DNA of 64,000 bases. Origin: Mycoplasmatota bacterium. GTDB taxonomy: Bacteria > Bacillota_I > Bacilli_A > MAG-NZ. The stretch covers positions 62,001 through 126,000 of the forward strand of contig CP074575.1 of the NCBI GenBank assembly GCA_018394315.1, written 5' to 3'. This document shows positions 53,954 through 63,776 of this stretch, one piece after another (position 1 is the stretch's first letter; each line of letters starts with the position of its first letter). The notes under the pieces are model-generated. The model saw only the letters and a list, made by a program, of their open reading frames with translations. It made no database searches and was not told the origin of the DNA. The position numbers and the translations under genes were made by a program.

Positions 53954-54378
53954 TCTTCACCCTCCGTTTCTTTAAATTCCACATCTATAAAATCTGAATT
54001 CCTTAAATCATAACTATCTATCAAACCAGATAATTGTTTACTTACAAACGATAATACAGTAATGTCATCTATCATACCAGCTACCGGTATAAAATCTGGA
54101 ACAGCATCAAGTGGCGATACAAAATAGACTATACCAGCAATTATCAAAGAAAGTTCCTTTTTAGTTAACTTAAAATCATTCCTAAAATAATCATAGATCA
54201 TCATAATGTACATTTTAAGATATTTTACTCCTTCAGAAAAACTCTCTTTTTTTGAATTCATCTTCTCGGTAGCTTTTTCTACCAATTTAGCAAATTTATC
54301 AAGTGAGGTGTACTCTTTTGCTTTCTTCTTCCACTTTTCATTATTTAAAAAACTTTTTATTACATTATTATCTTTCAT
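53950..54378 (-). CDS. YkvA/DUF1232 family protein
   Basis: A 142-aa protein whose second half has the DUF1232 signature YFVSPLDAVPDFIPVAGMIDD in a hydrophobic segment. The first half is basic and helical. The function of the family is unknown; members are membrane-associated. It is coupled to the small membrane protein downstream. Confidence 0.75.
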   Translation of the reverse strand: MKDNNVIKSFLNNEKWKKKAKEYTSLDKFAKLVEKATEKMNSKKESFSEGVKYLKMYIMMIYDYFRNDFKLTKKELSLIIAGIVYFVSPLDAVPDFIPVAGMIDDITVLSFVSKQLSGLIDSYDLRNSDFIDVEFKETEGEE

Positions 54379-54428
54379 ATCTTCTACCTTAATACAATTA
54401 TATCATAATAAATTCGTAATAAAAGAGA

Positions 54429-55571
54429 CTAGTTTAGTTCACTTTGATACCCTTTGGTTACTTTAATAAATAATATACCAGCAACAAGTATTGAAACTGA
54501 GCAGACAATAATATTAAGGAAAAAACCACCGAAGTCATTTACGTAAGGTGCAGTAATATTACTAAAGGTATTAGCTAGTGCCATACTCATCCCTAATAAC
54601 GTAAGGAAACTATTAGATTCTTTTTTAAACATTTTACTACCAACAGGAAAAAGAAGACCCCAAACAGTATCAAAAGTAAAACCAAATAAAAATATAAAGG
54701 AAATAATAATTACTGGGCTATTCATAAAAATTGGTAAAATTACAATTACAGACGCTATGAACCCATATTTTGTTAGTCTAAGCTTTCCTATTCTATCACT
54801 AAATAGTATTATAATAATCGCTGCTCCTAAAGTCCCTAGAGCTACTGTAGAATAAACTACGGTAATGAATAATTGATCATAACCTTTGCTACTTAGAAAT
54901 AGACTCATATAGTTATAAAAATAAACTGCAGGTATGCTTGTTAAAAAAGTAATTAACATCATAGTCTTCACTTCTTTATTTACTATTAATCTTTTAAATT
55001 CCTTAAAGTCTATCCCCTCTTCTGAATCGATTTTTGGTAGAGGAATTAACAAGAAGAACACGAGTAACATAGAAATACCGAATGTATAATATAATTCACT
55101 GATTGAATAATTAGTAACAAAGATATTTCCTATAATTGGTGAAGTGAGAACTGCAATGGCAAAAGAAAGTTTATAAACTCCACTTGCAAAGCCTAAATTA
55201 TTATAAGGTATAATTTTTGATGTATATGAAATTATTAAACTAGCTAACGTAAAATAACCTAATCCAATTAATGATCTAGACAAGAAGAATTGTAGAGCGG
55301 TCTCAGAATTAGCAGTTAAGAAAGAACCTATACTAAATAATCCAACTGTAATTAGAAGGATTTTTTTTATCCCTATCTTTTCTGCAGAAAATCCCAAGAG
55401 CGGAGTTAGTAACCCCATCAAAGCGTAACCCGCATTTAAAAACGTTACCCTGTTTGGATTAACACTATAGTATTCAGCAATTTTAGGCGCTAGTGGCATA
55501 ACTATACTCATCTCATTTATCATGATAAATTGTACTAATGCTAAGACACTTATTGCGTATATTTTTTTCAT
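54429..55571 (-). CDS. MFS transporter, copy 1
   Basis: A 380-aa, 12-helix major facilitator. The conserved loop 2-3 region reads GLLTPLLGFSAEKIGIKK. The start at 55571 has GGAGG 6 nt upstream; the ORF runs 45 codons further up with no site and through the promoter region of the divergent gene. It is similar along its length to the second MFS gene at 56558-57697, so they are paralogues flanking a nucleoside hydrolase. Nucleoside or base transport is likely by context only. Confidence 0.8.
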   Translation of the reverse strand: MKKIYAISVLALVQFIMINEMSIVMPLAPKIAEYYSVNPNRVTFLNAGYALMGLLTPLLGFSAEKIGIKKILLITVGLFSIGSFLTANSETALQFFLSRSLIGLGYFTLASLIISYTSKIIPYNNLGFASGVYKLSFAIAVLTSPIIGNIFVTNYSISELYYTFGISMLLVFFLLIPLPKIDSEEGIDFKEFKRLIVNKEVKTMMLITFLTSIPAVYFYNYMSLFLSSKGYDQLFITVVYSTVALGTLGAAIIIILFSDRIGKLRLTKYGFIASVIVILPIFMNSPVIIISFIFLFGFTFDTVWGLLFPVGSKMFKKESNSFLTLLGMSMALANTFSNITAPYVNDFGGFFLNIIVCSVSILVAGILFIKVTKGYQSELN

Positions 55572-55622
55572 GTAGAACCTCCATCTAAGTACATGTGTGA
55601 TATAATTTAATAGGGTGAAATT

Positions 55623-56534
55623 ATGCGAAAAATAATAATAGATACAGATACTGCAAGTGATGATGCAGTAGCAATAATTATGGCTCTTAGAGCTAAAAAT
55701 ATTCATGTTGAAGCAATTACAACTGTGGCTGGAAATGTACCAATTGATGTCGCAACTAGAAATGCCTTAATCTCTATTGAAATGGCAAATACATATGCAC
55801 CACCAGTTTATGTAGGTAGCGATAAACCTCTTAAAAGAGACTTATTTACATCCACATCATTTCATGGATCTGATGGTATGGGTGATATGGATTTACCAAT
55901 ACCAAAAAATGTCCCAATGAAAGAGTATGCAATCGATAAACTGATTGAGCTCATTGATAAATTCCCTTATCAAATAGAACTGATTGCAATTGGTCCATTA
56001 ACTAATATTGCGTTAGCAACTCAAAAGGCTCCTAACACAATGAGAAAACTAAAAAAACTTTTCATTATGGGGGGCAATGGTCTTGGTCCAGGAAACATCA
56101 CAGATTATGCTGAGTTTAACTTTTATGCAGATGCAGAAGCAGCACAAATAGTTTTAGAAGAAAACCTAAACCCATTTATTTTAGGTTGGGATGTAAGTTT
56201 GAACGACTCATATGTCAATGAAACCGATATTGATTTTATGACTAATTCTTCTACGGTATCTAATTTTTGTGTAAGATCAAATCAATCTATTATAGAATTT
56301 AACCAACGAGAATTTAATAAAACCGGCTTTGTACTTCCTGACCCGGCACTTCTTGCTGTCGCAATTGATGATAAACTGATTGAAGATAGTATTAAGACAT
56401 ACTCAGCAATTGTAACAAATGGAGAAAGGTATGGTCAACTTATAGTTGATTTCGATAAAACACCTAACTCTACTTTATGTAAGAAAATGTCTACAATTAA
56501 ATTCAAAGAAATGCTTTTTAACCTAACAAAGTAA
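55623..56534 (+). CDS. Nucleoside hydrolase, plus-strand copy
   Basis: A 303-aa inosine-uridine-preferring hydrolase family protein. The Ca-binding N-terminal cluster is DTDTASDDA rather than the DTDPGIDDA of its three neighbours, marking a separate subfamily. A C-terminal LPDPALLAVAID provides the last Asp. It cleaves N-ribosidic bonds to ribose and free base. A TATAAT lies only about 26 nt before the ATG, so the mRNA leader is very short. Divergent from MFS copy 1. Confidence 0.85.
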   Translation: MRKIIIDTDTASDDAVAIIMALRAKNIHVEAITTVAGNVPIDVATRNALISIEMANTYAPPVYVGSDKPLKRDLFTSTSFHGSDGMGDMDLPIPKNVPMKEYAIDKLIELIDKFPYQIELIAIGPLTNIALATQKAPNTMRKLKKLFIMGGNGLGPGNITDYAEFNFYADAEAAQIVLEENLNPFILGWDVSLNDSYVNETDIDFMTNSSTVSNFCVRSNQSIIEFNQREFNKTGFVLPDPALLAVAIDDKLIEDSIKTYSAIVTNGERYGQLIVDFDKTPNSTLCKKMSTIKFKEMLFNLTK

Positions 56535-56557
56535 CAAGCTATTAAAAATAGCTTGTT
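56533..56557. terminator. Bidirectional terminator between convergent genes
   Basis: The 11-bp stem AACAAGCTATT / AATAGCTTGTT with loop AAA is followed by TTTAATTT. It serves the hydrolase and the converging MFS gene. Confidence 0.8.
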
Positions 56558-57697
56558 TTAATTTAATTTATTTTCATAACTTATCATTACGTAGTTAAAC
56601 ACCATAATACAAATAACGAATGCACTAAATGCTACTAATATGTTACCAATAAATCCCCATCTAGCCATTACTAGCGGAGCTACGCTATTAGTAACAACAC
56701 TTGCACCTGACATTGCCATGCTTAAGATAGTAATAAAACTATTTACACCTTTTTTAAACATCTTAGATGAAACAGTAAAGAATAATCCCCAAACTGTATC
56801 ATAACCTATCCCAAATAAGACTGAAAATATAATTATTGTTATATTATAGTCAAATACAAATCCTAAAATTGCACCAGTCGATAAATATATTCCCCATCTA
56901 GCCATTCGAAGTTTTCCAATTTTGTCGCTAAATAGTATTACAAGAATTGCTGCGAATATTGATCCTGACGCAACAATTGTGAACATTCTACTTGATTCAG
57001 CAACTGTATAACCAATACCTTGTAAATATATACCTAGGTAATTAAAGAAAAACACACTTGGAGTAGCTAACATAAACACGGCTATCATCATTAGTATAAC
57101 ATCTTGTTTTTTTAAGAGGTTTTTAATATCACGCAAATTTATATCGCTATCAGATGCTACCTCTGGAAGGGGGATCAACATCGCGAGTATTAATAAAGTA
57201 GCCACTCCAATTGAGAAATATAGCTTAGAAACATTTAAATATCTCACATAGAAACTTCCGATAATCGGAGAAGCAAACATTGCGCTTGCAAATGCAAATT
57301 TATATATTCCGCTTACAAATCCAAGCCTTTCATAAGAGATTATTTTACTTGAATATACAATTACTAAACTAGTAATAGTAAAATAACCGATCCCAATTAC
57401 CGTTCTACCTATAAAATAACCTGTACTTGTAGTAACAAATGAACTTATAAATGCGCCAGCACTAAATATAGCAACATTGATTATGATTATTTTTTTAAGT
57501 CCGAACTTGTCCGACAGGAATCCATTCACAGGTGTTAAAAGTCCCATTAGAGTATAACCAATAAATAATAAGGTAACACTATTTCGTGATATACCGTACA
57601 TGTCAGCTATTTGCGGACCTAGTGGCATTACCACGCTAAACTCAACAACAATAACAAATGTTAGCAAAGAAAATACAGATACTGCGTATTTCTTCAT
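56558..57697 (-). CDS. MFS transporter, copy 2
   Basis: A 379-aa, 12-helix major facilitator with the GLLTPVNGFLSDKFGLKK loop, closely related to copy 1. It is the last gene of the nucleoside salvage operon, and its start overlaps the stop of the ABC ATPase. It could export the free base left after hydrolysis, or be a second importer (inference). Confidence 0.82.
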   Translation of the reverse strand: MKKYAVSVFSLLTFVIVVEFSVVMPLGPQIADMYGISRNSVTLLFIGYTLMGLLTPVNGFLSDKFGLKKIIIINVAIFSAGAFISSFVTTSTGYFIGRTVIGIGYFTITSLVIVYSSKIISYERLGFVSGIYKFAFASAMFASPIIGSFYVRYLNVSKLYFSIGVATLLILAMLIPLPEVASDSDINLRDIKNLLKKQDVILMMIAVFMLATPSVFFFNYLGIYLQGIGYTVAESSRMFTIVASGSIFAAILVILFSDKIGKLRMARWGIYLSTGAILGFVFDYNITIIIFSVLFGIGYDTVWGLFFTVSSKMFKKGVNSFITILSMAMSGASVVTNSVAPLVMARWGFIGNILVAFSAFVICIMVFNYVMISYENKLN

Positions 57698-58500
57698 TAC
57701 TTATTTTTTACCTCAGCAATAAAGCCTTCTATATCAATAATGTAATTTTTCATTTTCAAGTCATGTGCTAATTTTGAAATATATGGTTGTTTAAGTGATG
57801 CTTTATCTAAGATTTCAAAATCCCAAAAGATTTCTTTCTTAGTCGAATCAGCAACAATTTTTTTGTTTGCCATTACAACGATTCTATCGAAATTATCAAT
57901 TACAAATTCCATATCATGTGTAATGATAATAACTGTTTTGTTTCGTTTAATTAATTCATCAATTATTTTGCTTTGTAGAACCAAACCGTCAAGATCTTGC
58001 CCAGCAGTTGGCTCATCTAGAATTATGTATTCACTACCCATAGCTATTACACACGCAATAGTAACAAATTTTCTTAACCCAAACGGTAAATCATATGGAT
58101 TAGACTTTAAGTACTGAGTAATGCCACAAAGTTCAGCAGCATCTTCAACCAATTCCTTAACTTTACTCTCTTCTAACTTATTGTATCTCGGATTATAAGC
58201 TATCTCATCATACACAGTTCTGTTAAACAATTGATCTCCCGGGTTTTGAAATACATATCCAACTTTTTTAGATATTTGAGCAGTTGTAAGCTCTTTTAAG
58301 TCAATGCCATCAACCGTAATAGTTCCCTCAGTAGGTCTTAAAAGGTTGTTCATCATTTTAACAAATGTAGTCTTACCAGCACCATTTTGACCGATAATGG
58401 CAATTTTTTCACCTTTTGTAATTTCTAAAGAAACATCATCAATAGCACAAAAACCATTAGGGTAATTGAATACTACATTATCTATTTTAATACCATTCAT
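57697..58500 (-). CDS. ECF transporter ATPase, atypical signature
   Basis: A 267-aa ABC ATPase with GQNGAGKTTF (Walker A), YVFQNPGDQLFN (Q-loop of EcfA type) and YIILDEPTAGQD (Walker B). The LSGGQ signature is replaced by LPFGLRKFV, so one of the two ATP sites in the heterodimer is degenerate. It pairs with the next gene and with EcfT and S. Confidence 0.85.
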   Translation of the reverse strand: MNGIKIDNVVFNYPNGFCAIDDVSLEITKGEKIAIIGQNGAGKTTFVKMMNNLLRPTEGTITVDGIDLKELTTAQISKKVGYVFQNPGDQLFNRTVYDEIAYNPRYNKLEESKVKELVEDAAELCGITQYLKSNPYDLPFGLRKFVTIACVIAMGSEYIILDEPTAGQDLDGLVLQSKIIDELIKRNKTVIIITHDMEFVIDNFDRIVVMANKKIVADSTKKEIFWDFEILDKASLKQPYISKLAHDLKMKNYIIDIEGFIAEVKNK

Positions 58501-58511
58501 AATATTTCCTC

Positions 58512-59354
58512 CTATACCTTATCTTTGAAAACTTCTACTGCTTCTTCTAAAACAGAAGGAATTTTTGATAATTTTTCTACTTTATTATTATACTCTATTC
58601 CAAGTTTAGCTATTTGAGGTAAATTAGTTCCATAACTCATAACATCTTCCTTTGAAAGAATTTCACTAGTCGTACCATCAAAAACTATGTTTTTATCATT
58701 TAGTAGTATAACTCGATCTGCATATTCAGCAATTAAGTCAATTTTATGTTCTACAAGGATAATAGTTTTATTTTGCTCTTTTAGTATTTTTATTATTTCA
58801 AATATTTCTTCAGTTCCTTTTGGATCTAATTGACTAGTAGGCTCATCTATAATTAAGATTTCCGGGTCCATAGCTAAAATAGAAGCTATCGCAACTCTTT
58901 GACGTTGACCACCCGATAATTCAGCCGGATGCTTATCTTTTAAGTCCTCTATTTTTAATAGCTTAATAATTTCTTCAATTCTTCTAATCATTTCATCTCT
59001 AGGAACACCTAAGTTTTCTAACCCAAATCCAATTTCTTCATAAACAGTTTCTTTAATACCACTTATTTGAATAAATGGATTTTGGAATATATATCCAATT
59101 TTATCTGATAAATCACTTAAATCCATTTTAAGAATTGAATCGTCATATAAAAGAATATCGCCCTCAAGATCACCTTGAGTTAAATGTGGAATAAATCCTC
59201 TAAGTAAGTTGCATAAAGTAGTTTTTCCGCTACCGTTTCTACCGATAATTGCGACTAATTCACCCTTGTTAATTGATAAAGATAGATTTTCAAATACTTT
59301 TTCCTTACCAATTAAATACTTAAATGATAAATTTTTAACTTCTAACGCCTTCAT
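58512..59354 (-). CDS. ECF transporter ATPase, canonical
   Basis: A 280-aa ABC ATPase with GRNGSGKTTLCN, a Q-loop in IFQNPFIQIS, the full signature LSGGQRQRVAIA and LIIDEPTSQLDP. It forms the heterodimer with the atypical ATPase just downstream. Confidence 0.87.
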   Translation of the reverse strand: MKALEVKNLSFKYLIGKEKVFENLSLSINKGELVAIIGRNGSGKTTLCNLLRGFIPHLTQGDLEGDILLYDDSILKMDLSDLSDKIGYIFQNPFIQISGIKETVYEEIGFGLENLGVPRDEMIRRIEEIIKLLKIEDLKDKHPAELSGGQRQRVAIASILAMDPEILIIDEPTSQLDPKGTEEIFEIIKILKEQNKTIILVEHKIDLIAEYADRVILLNDKNIVFDGTTSEILSKEDVMSYGTNLPQIAKLGIEYNNKVEKLSKIPSVLEEAVEVFKDKV

Positions 59355-59355
59355 C

Positions 59356-60117
59356 CTACATACCTCCTATTCCAGGTACAAAAACCCAAACCATATATAA
59401 TACACATGCCAACAAGATAAGCCACGGTAATATCTTATCAATACGTCTTGCTGATAAATCTCTATAGAAGGAATTCGGATTACTTGATGAGAAAGCTCTC
59501 GCTTCTAGAGTAGCAGCTTTATCACCAATATCAGTAATACTTGATATAATTAAAGGACTCAATGTCGGGAAAAATGCTTTAGTTCTTACCCACATATTTC
59601 CTTCCGTTTCAATTCCTCTAGCTCTTTGTGCTTGCATAATTACTTTACTTCTTTTACTCATTTCTGGAATCATCTGTAATGAGGCTAAAAATACATAAGC
59701 CGCAGAATTTGGCATACCAGTTTTTTGAAGAGAAACCATTAAGTCTGTTATATTAGTTGTTTCAAAAACTAATAATAACGTTGTCAAGAAAACAGAAATT
59801 GTCGACGTTAAATTTAGTGCTTTGTCTAATCCTTCAACAGATAGTTTTAAGAATTTCCATTCCCAAATTATATTACTTGAAGGTGTAAAGAAAGCCTGAA
59901 CCAAAAAGATAAACAAGAAAAATATTATCATAGCAGATAAAACCTTCTTCGAATAACTTTTAAATTTTCCATCTACTAAAGCTAGCATAAACATAACTGG
60001 TAGTACTACAAAATAACCAAATTGCCACTGGTGAACAACAATCGAAGTAATCCCCAATAGTAAGGCAATTATTAATTTAGACAAAGGATACATCTTTGAT
60101 ACTATACCTTTTTTCAT
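59356..60117 (-). CDS. ECF transporter T component
   Basis: A 253-aa membrane protein with about five helices and the cytoplasmic coupling motifs ..QAQRARGIETEG.. and ..LEARAFSSSNP.. (the two Ala-Arg-Gly/Ala-Arg-Ala type helices of EcfT). It links the S component to the ATPases. A 9-bp hairpin lies between it and the S gene. Confidence 0.87.
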   Translation of the reverse strand: MKKGIVSKMYPLSKLIIALLLGITSIVVHQWQFGYFVVLPVMFMLALVDGKFKSYSKKVLSAMIIFFLFIFLVQAFFTPSSNIIWEWKFLKLSVEGLDKALNLTSTISVFLTTLLLVFETTNITDLMVSLQKTGMPNSAAYVFLASLQMIPEMSKRSKVIMQAQRARGIETEGNMWVRTKAFFPTLSPLIISSITDIGDKAATLEARAFSSSNPNSFYRDLSARRIDKILPWLILLACVLYMVWVFVPGIGGM

Positions 60118-60136
60118 ATTCTTACTCCTTTAATTA

Positions 60137-60166
60137 TTTCAAGAGACCCCGAAGAGCCTCTTGAAA
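60137..60166 (-). other. Hairpin between S and T component genes
   Basis: A 9-bp perfect stem (TTTCAAGAG / CTCTTGAAA) with a 12-nt GC-richer loop, without a T-run. It may protect the upstream mRNA end and so raise the S:T ratio. Confidence 0.5.
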
Positions 60167-60172
60167 AATAAA

Positions 60173-60760
60173 TTACTCTGAATCTTTTACGTACATTTTT
60201 CCTAATGGGAATTTTACCAATGTGCTTACTGGTAAACTTCTTACTAAGAAAAATACAATGAATGTAGATAAGAATTTATCAACAGTTTCAGTAATTAATG
60301 CACTTGATGCAACTGACTCCCATAAACCTTGACCTGTAGTTAAGAAGAAAGCAGTAATTACTGATCCTCCACCACCACCGGCGATACCACCGAATAAAAT
60401 AGTAGTAATAGGTACTGCAGTTAATAAAGCAGCAGCCCAAATACCGATACTAGTTAATGCAGTCCATTTAAATGATTTAAATGCACCTTTTTGAGCAGCA
60501 TATCCTGCTACCGCACCACATGCGATTTGCACGATTGCATAAGGAATCCAAGTTGGTGAAGATAAACCTAAGATTAAGTTTGTTACACCACCTGCTACCA
60601 TTGCTGGTACTGGTCCTGCTACAGCGGCTACTAAAATAGTACCAATCATGTCTAAATACATTGGAAGTTTTAGTATACTAGCTAGTTGACCCCCGATAAA
60701 GTTAACCGCGATAGCGATTGGAATCAGGATTAACGTCATTGTTCCGAAATACTTTTTCAT
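60173..60760 (-). CDS. ECF transporter S component, probable nucleoside/ribonucleoside binder
   Basis: A 195-aa protein with about six membrane helices and the small glycine-rich segment FGGIAGGGGGS. The GAG GAG Shine-Dalgarno is strong. The fold and length are those of ECF substrate-binding proteins. Substrate is inferred from the three nucleoside hydrolases and the ribokinase of the same operon. Confidence 0.75.
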   Translation of the reverse strand: MKKYFGTMTLILIPIAIAVNFIGGQLASILKLPMYLDMIGTILVAAVAGPVPAMVAGGVTNLILGLSSPTWIPYAIVQIACGAVAGYAAQKGAFKSFKWTALTSIGIWAAALLTAVPITTILFGGIAGGGGGSVITAFFLTTGQGLWESVASSALITETVDKFLSTFIVFFLVRSLPVSTLVKFPLGKMYVKDSE

Positions 60761-60812
60761 TTCTTGTTTCCTCCTCTTTTTTTTATTTCAACACAATTGA
60801 ATGTGTTCAAAC

Positions 60813-61799
60813 CTAACTAATGACATGGTTCTTATATAAAAGACCTGTCTCTTTACCAAATACAATTTCCATAAATAATTCTTTATATTTTCTGGAATCA
60901 ACACTCATCGCAACAAACGCGTTGTCGGGTCCATATTGTCTTGTCCTAATTTGATCAACTACTGTTTGACCAACCGTAAAATCTTCAGTTGAAACTTGTA
61001 AATTAGTTCTTAATACATTTGGACATACAGAACTATCAATTGCATAAATAACTGTTAATAAATCATGTATGATATTACCAATAATTCTCTCTTCTTCCCA
61101 ACCTGATACAGGAAGTACACTTTGTTGCATATTATATAGGATTTCTCCCAATTGTCCACCTTCTAATTTCATGAATAGAATGTCGTTAGCTGATAAATAC
61201 GAAGGTTGAGTTACGTTTAAACCTATCATATGAATATCAACATATTCACCGATACTATACATAATTTCAACTGCTTTAGCATCAAACCAATAATTAAATT
61301 CTGCTACAGGGTTCATGTTTCCAGTAACCACACCTCCACCCATACTCCATATCGATTTCACTAATTTCATAGTCTCGATATCTTTTTGGATAGCTAATGC
61401 AATATTCGTTACTGGTCCTAAGGTGAAAATTTCAATTTCATTAGGATACTTTTTAACAGTCTCTAATATAAAATCAACTGCGTGTTTATTTGATAATTTC
61501 TCTTCATCATAATCAAGCTGAACTCCGCCTAATCCATCAACACCATGAGCTCCAGCGTTATCACTCTTTGGAAGTTCTTGCTCTAATAACGAATCACTTG
61601 CACCTTTATAAACCATACAATCAATATTATTTAACTTAACCAGTTTAAGAGCATTTTGAGTAGTAACTTCTAGTCCTTTATTTCCAGCTACAGAAGTAAC
61701 ACCTAATATTTCAAAGTTTGAGTACTTACTTGCTGCAGTTATTGCGAATGCATCATCAATTCCTGGGTCTGTATCTATTATTATTTTTCTTTTTTCCAT
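60813..61799 (-). CDS. Nucleoside hydrolase, third in operon
   Basis: A 328-aa inosine-uridine hydrolase family protein. DTDPGIDDAF is the Ca site, with VAEFNYWFDAKA and NIIHDLLTV following. Cleaves nucleosides to ribose and base. Closely related to the 61813 gene, clearly a tandem duplicate. Confidence 0.88.
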   Translation of the reverse strand: MEKRKIIIDTDPGIDDAFAITAASKYSNFEILGVTSVAGNKGLEVTTQNALKLVKLNNIDCMVYKGASDSLLEQELPKSDNAGAHGVDGLGGVQLDYDEEKLSNKHAVDFILETVKKYPNEIEIFTLGPVTNIALAIQKDIETMKLVKSIWSMGGGVVTGNMNPVAEFNYWFDAKAVEIMYSIGEYVDIHMIGLNVTQPSYLSANDILFMKLEGGQLGEILYNMQQSVLPVSGWEEERIIGNIIHDLLTVIYAIDSSVCPNVLRTNLQVSTEDFTVGQTVVDQIRTRQYGPDNAFVAMSVDSRKYKELFMEIVFGKETGLLYKNHVIS

Positions 61800-61812
61800 A
61801 AATACTCCTACA

Positions 61813-62790
61813 TTAACTCTTAACGTGTTTTTTATAAAGTTCTACTTTCTCTTTTCCGAATAATACTTCAAAGAATATTTCCTTGTATTTTCTACTGTCA
61901 ACTTTCATTGGAACAATTGAATTTACTGGAAGTTTCCATGAATTAACTAAATCCACAACTGTTTGACCAATAGTAATACCTTTTGTAGAAACCCTCAAGT
62001 TAGAATGATAAATTCCCTCTTCTGGACAAACAGATTGGTCAATTGCATATATTACTGTTAATAAATCATGTATTACGCATCCTGTGTATCTACTATGCTT
62101 CCAATATGACTCTATATAAGGCCCAACCATTTCAAATAATATTTCGCCTAATTTCCCACCTTCAAGTTTCATGAAAGTTAAGTCATTACCTGTAAACACA
62201 GAGGCATGAGTTACATCTAATCCAATCATATGAATAGGTACGTCGGTACCGATACTAAACATAATCTCTACGGCCTTAGCGTCATACCAATAGTTAAACT
62301 CAGCTACTGGAGTAATATTACCTCTATGTACTCCACCACCCATTGTCCATATTACTTTTACTTTTTTCATTGTTTCTGGATCTTTTTCAATTGCTAATGC
62401 GATATTAGTAACTGGTCCTAAAGCTATTATTTCAATTTCACCTGGATTAGCTTTAACAGTTTCTAAAATATAATCAACTGCATGCATATCAGATAATTTA
62501 GACTCATCATAATCTAGTTTTACTCCACCTAAACCATCGGCTCCATGAGTAGCTCCAGCATCTTCACTAACCTTAAGCATAGATTCTCCAGCACCTTTAT
62601 ATACCATACAATCATAGTCCATTAGGTGTACAAGTTTTAGTGCGTTTGTTGTTGTAAATTCAATTCCTTTGTTTCCTGCTACTGTACAAATCCCTAATAC
62701 GTCCATATCTGGTTGTTTCATAGCTGCTATAATTCCATATGCATCATCGATTCCTGGATCTGTATCAAATATTATTTTTCTTTTATCCAT
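61813..62790 (-). CDS. Nucleoside hydrolase, second in operon
   Basis: A 325-aa member of the same family: DTDPGIDDAY, VAEFNYWYDAKA and CVIHDLLTV. ATG 62790 has AGGTG at 5-6 nt; the GTG at 62796 is inside that site. Duplicate of the next gene; differences lie mostly in the substrate loop regions, so specificities may differ. Confidence 0.88.
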   Translation of the reverse strand: MDKRKIIFDTDPGIDDAYGIIAAMKQPDMDVLGICTVAGNKGIEFTTTNALKLVHLMDYDCMVYKGAGESMLKVSEDAGATHGADGLGGVKLDYDESKLSDMHAVDYILETVKANPGEIEIIALGPVTNIALAIEKDPETMKKVKVIWTMGGGVHRGNITPVAEFNYWYDAKAVEIMFSIGTDVPIHMIGLDVTHASVFTGNDLTFMKLEGGKLGEILFEMVGPYIESYWKHSRYTGCVIHDLLTVIYAIDQSVCPEEGIYHSNLRVSTKGITIGQTVVDLVNSWKLPVNSIVPMKVDSRKYKEIFFEVLFGKEKVELYKKHVKS

Positions 62791-62798
62791 TTTCACAC

Positions 62799-63776
62799 CT
62801 ATTTTAAAATATAACCTTTCTTCTTCATCAGCTCATAATCAGCAACGTGTTCTGGGAATATTGTCTTAAAGAATACGTCAAAGAACTTAACTTTATCAAC
62901 TTCCATACACATCTTTGCATTAATTGGGTAATCGCCATCGAAGTCCGAAGGAACATCAAATCCAACTACAGACTCCCCTATACATAAATCTTCTGTTTCA
63001 ACATCTATATTACATGGATAAGCTTTCATAATTGACTCATCTATTAAGTAAGATACCAATAACGGATCATTAATTATACAACCCAATGTTCTTTCTTGTT
63101 CCCAGTGAAAATCTACATAAAACTGTGTAATATCATAAACATACTGAGCAACTTCTCCACCGAATTGTTTAACCATTTCTCTCATGTTTGGACTAAATAA
63201 GATATCGTATGTTACATCTAATCCAGCTACGGTAACATTAGGTAGATTTGCTTTGAAAAATCTTTTTGCTGCATGCGGATCTACCCAAAAATTATACTCA
63301 GCAACCGGGCTACAGTTACCATGAATTTTAGCAGCTCCACCCATAACAACAATTCTACCGACTTTTCTCATCGTCTCAATATCTTTTTCGATAGCTAAGG
63401 CTAAATTAGTTAATGGCCCTAAAGCACAGATTGTTACTTCATTTGGATTCTCTTTGATAGTATCTAAGATAAAATCAATAGCACCATCATTGGCTTTTCC
63501 CTTAACCTTATAATTCATTCCACTTAATCCATCAGGCCCATGTGTGTCTGTTGCATCTACATAGTCTCTAACAAGTGGTAATTCAGCCCCTTTATATACA
63601 GGAATATCTCTTCCTGCAATTTCTAAAGCTTTAATTGCATTTATACTCCCTTGATTTACTTCAACGTTACCACTAGCAACAGTTATTCCTACAATATTTA
63701 AGTCAGATTTTGCTGCGAGTAATATAGCAAGTGAATCATCAATTCCAGGATCTACATCTAATATTATTTTCTTCAT
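62799..63776 (-). CDS. Nucleoside hydrolase, first in operon
   Basis: A 325-aa member with DVDPGIDDSL, VAEYNFWVDPHA and CIINDPLLV (Asn in place of His before the C-terminal Asp). More distant from the other two, so probably another nucleoside preference. Its ATG overlaps the ribokinase stop as ATGA. Confidence 0.88.
   Translation of the reverse strand: MKKIILDVDPGIDDSLAILLAAKSDLNIVGITVASGNVEVNQGSINAIKALEIAGRDIPVYKGAELPLVRDYVDATDTHGPDGLSGMNYKVKGKANDGAIDFILDTIKENPNEVTICALGPLTNLALAIEKDIETMRKVGRIVVMGGAAKIHGNCSPVAEYNFWVDPHAAKRFFKANLPNVTVAGLDVTYDILFSPNMREMVKQFGGEVAQYVYDITQFYVDFHWEQERTLGCIINDPLLVSYLIDESIMKAYPCNIDVETEDLCIGESVVGFDVPSDFDGDYPINAKMCMEVDKVKFFDVFFKTIFPEHVADYELMKKKGYILK

Noticed and set aside
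55572-55706. 45-residue N-terminal extension of MFS copy 1
   Set aside because: Runs through the divergent promoter and hydrolase start region and lacks a ribosome site; the GGAGG-preceded ATG 55571 gives a normal MFS start.
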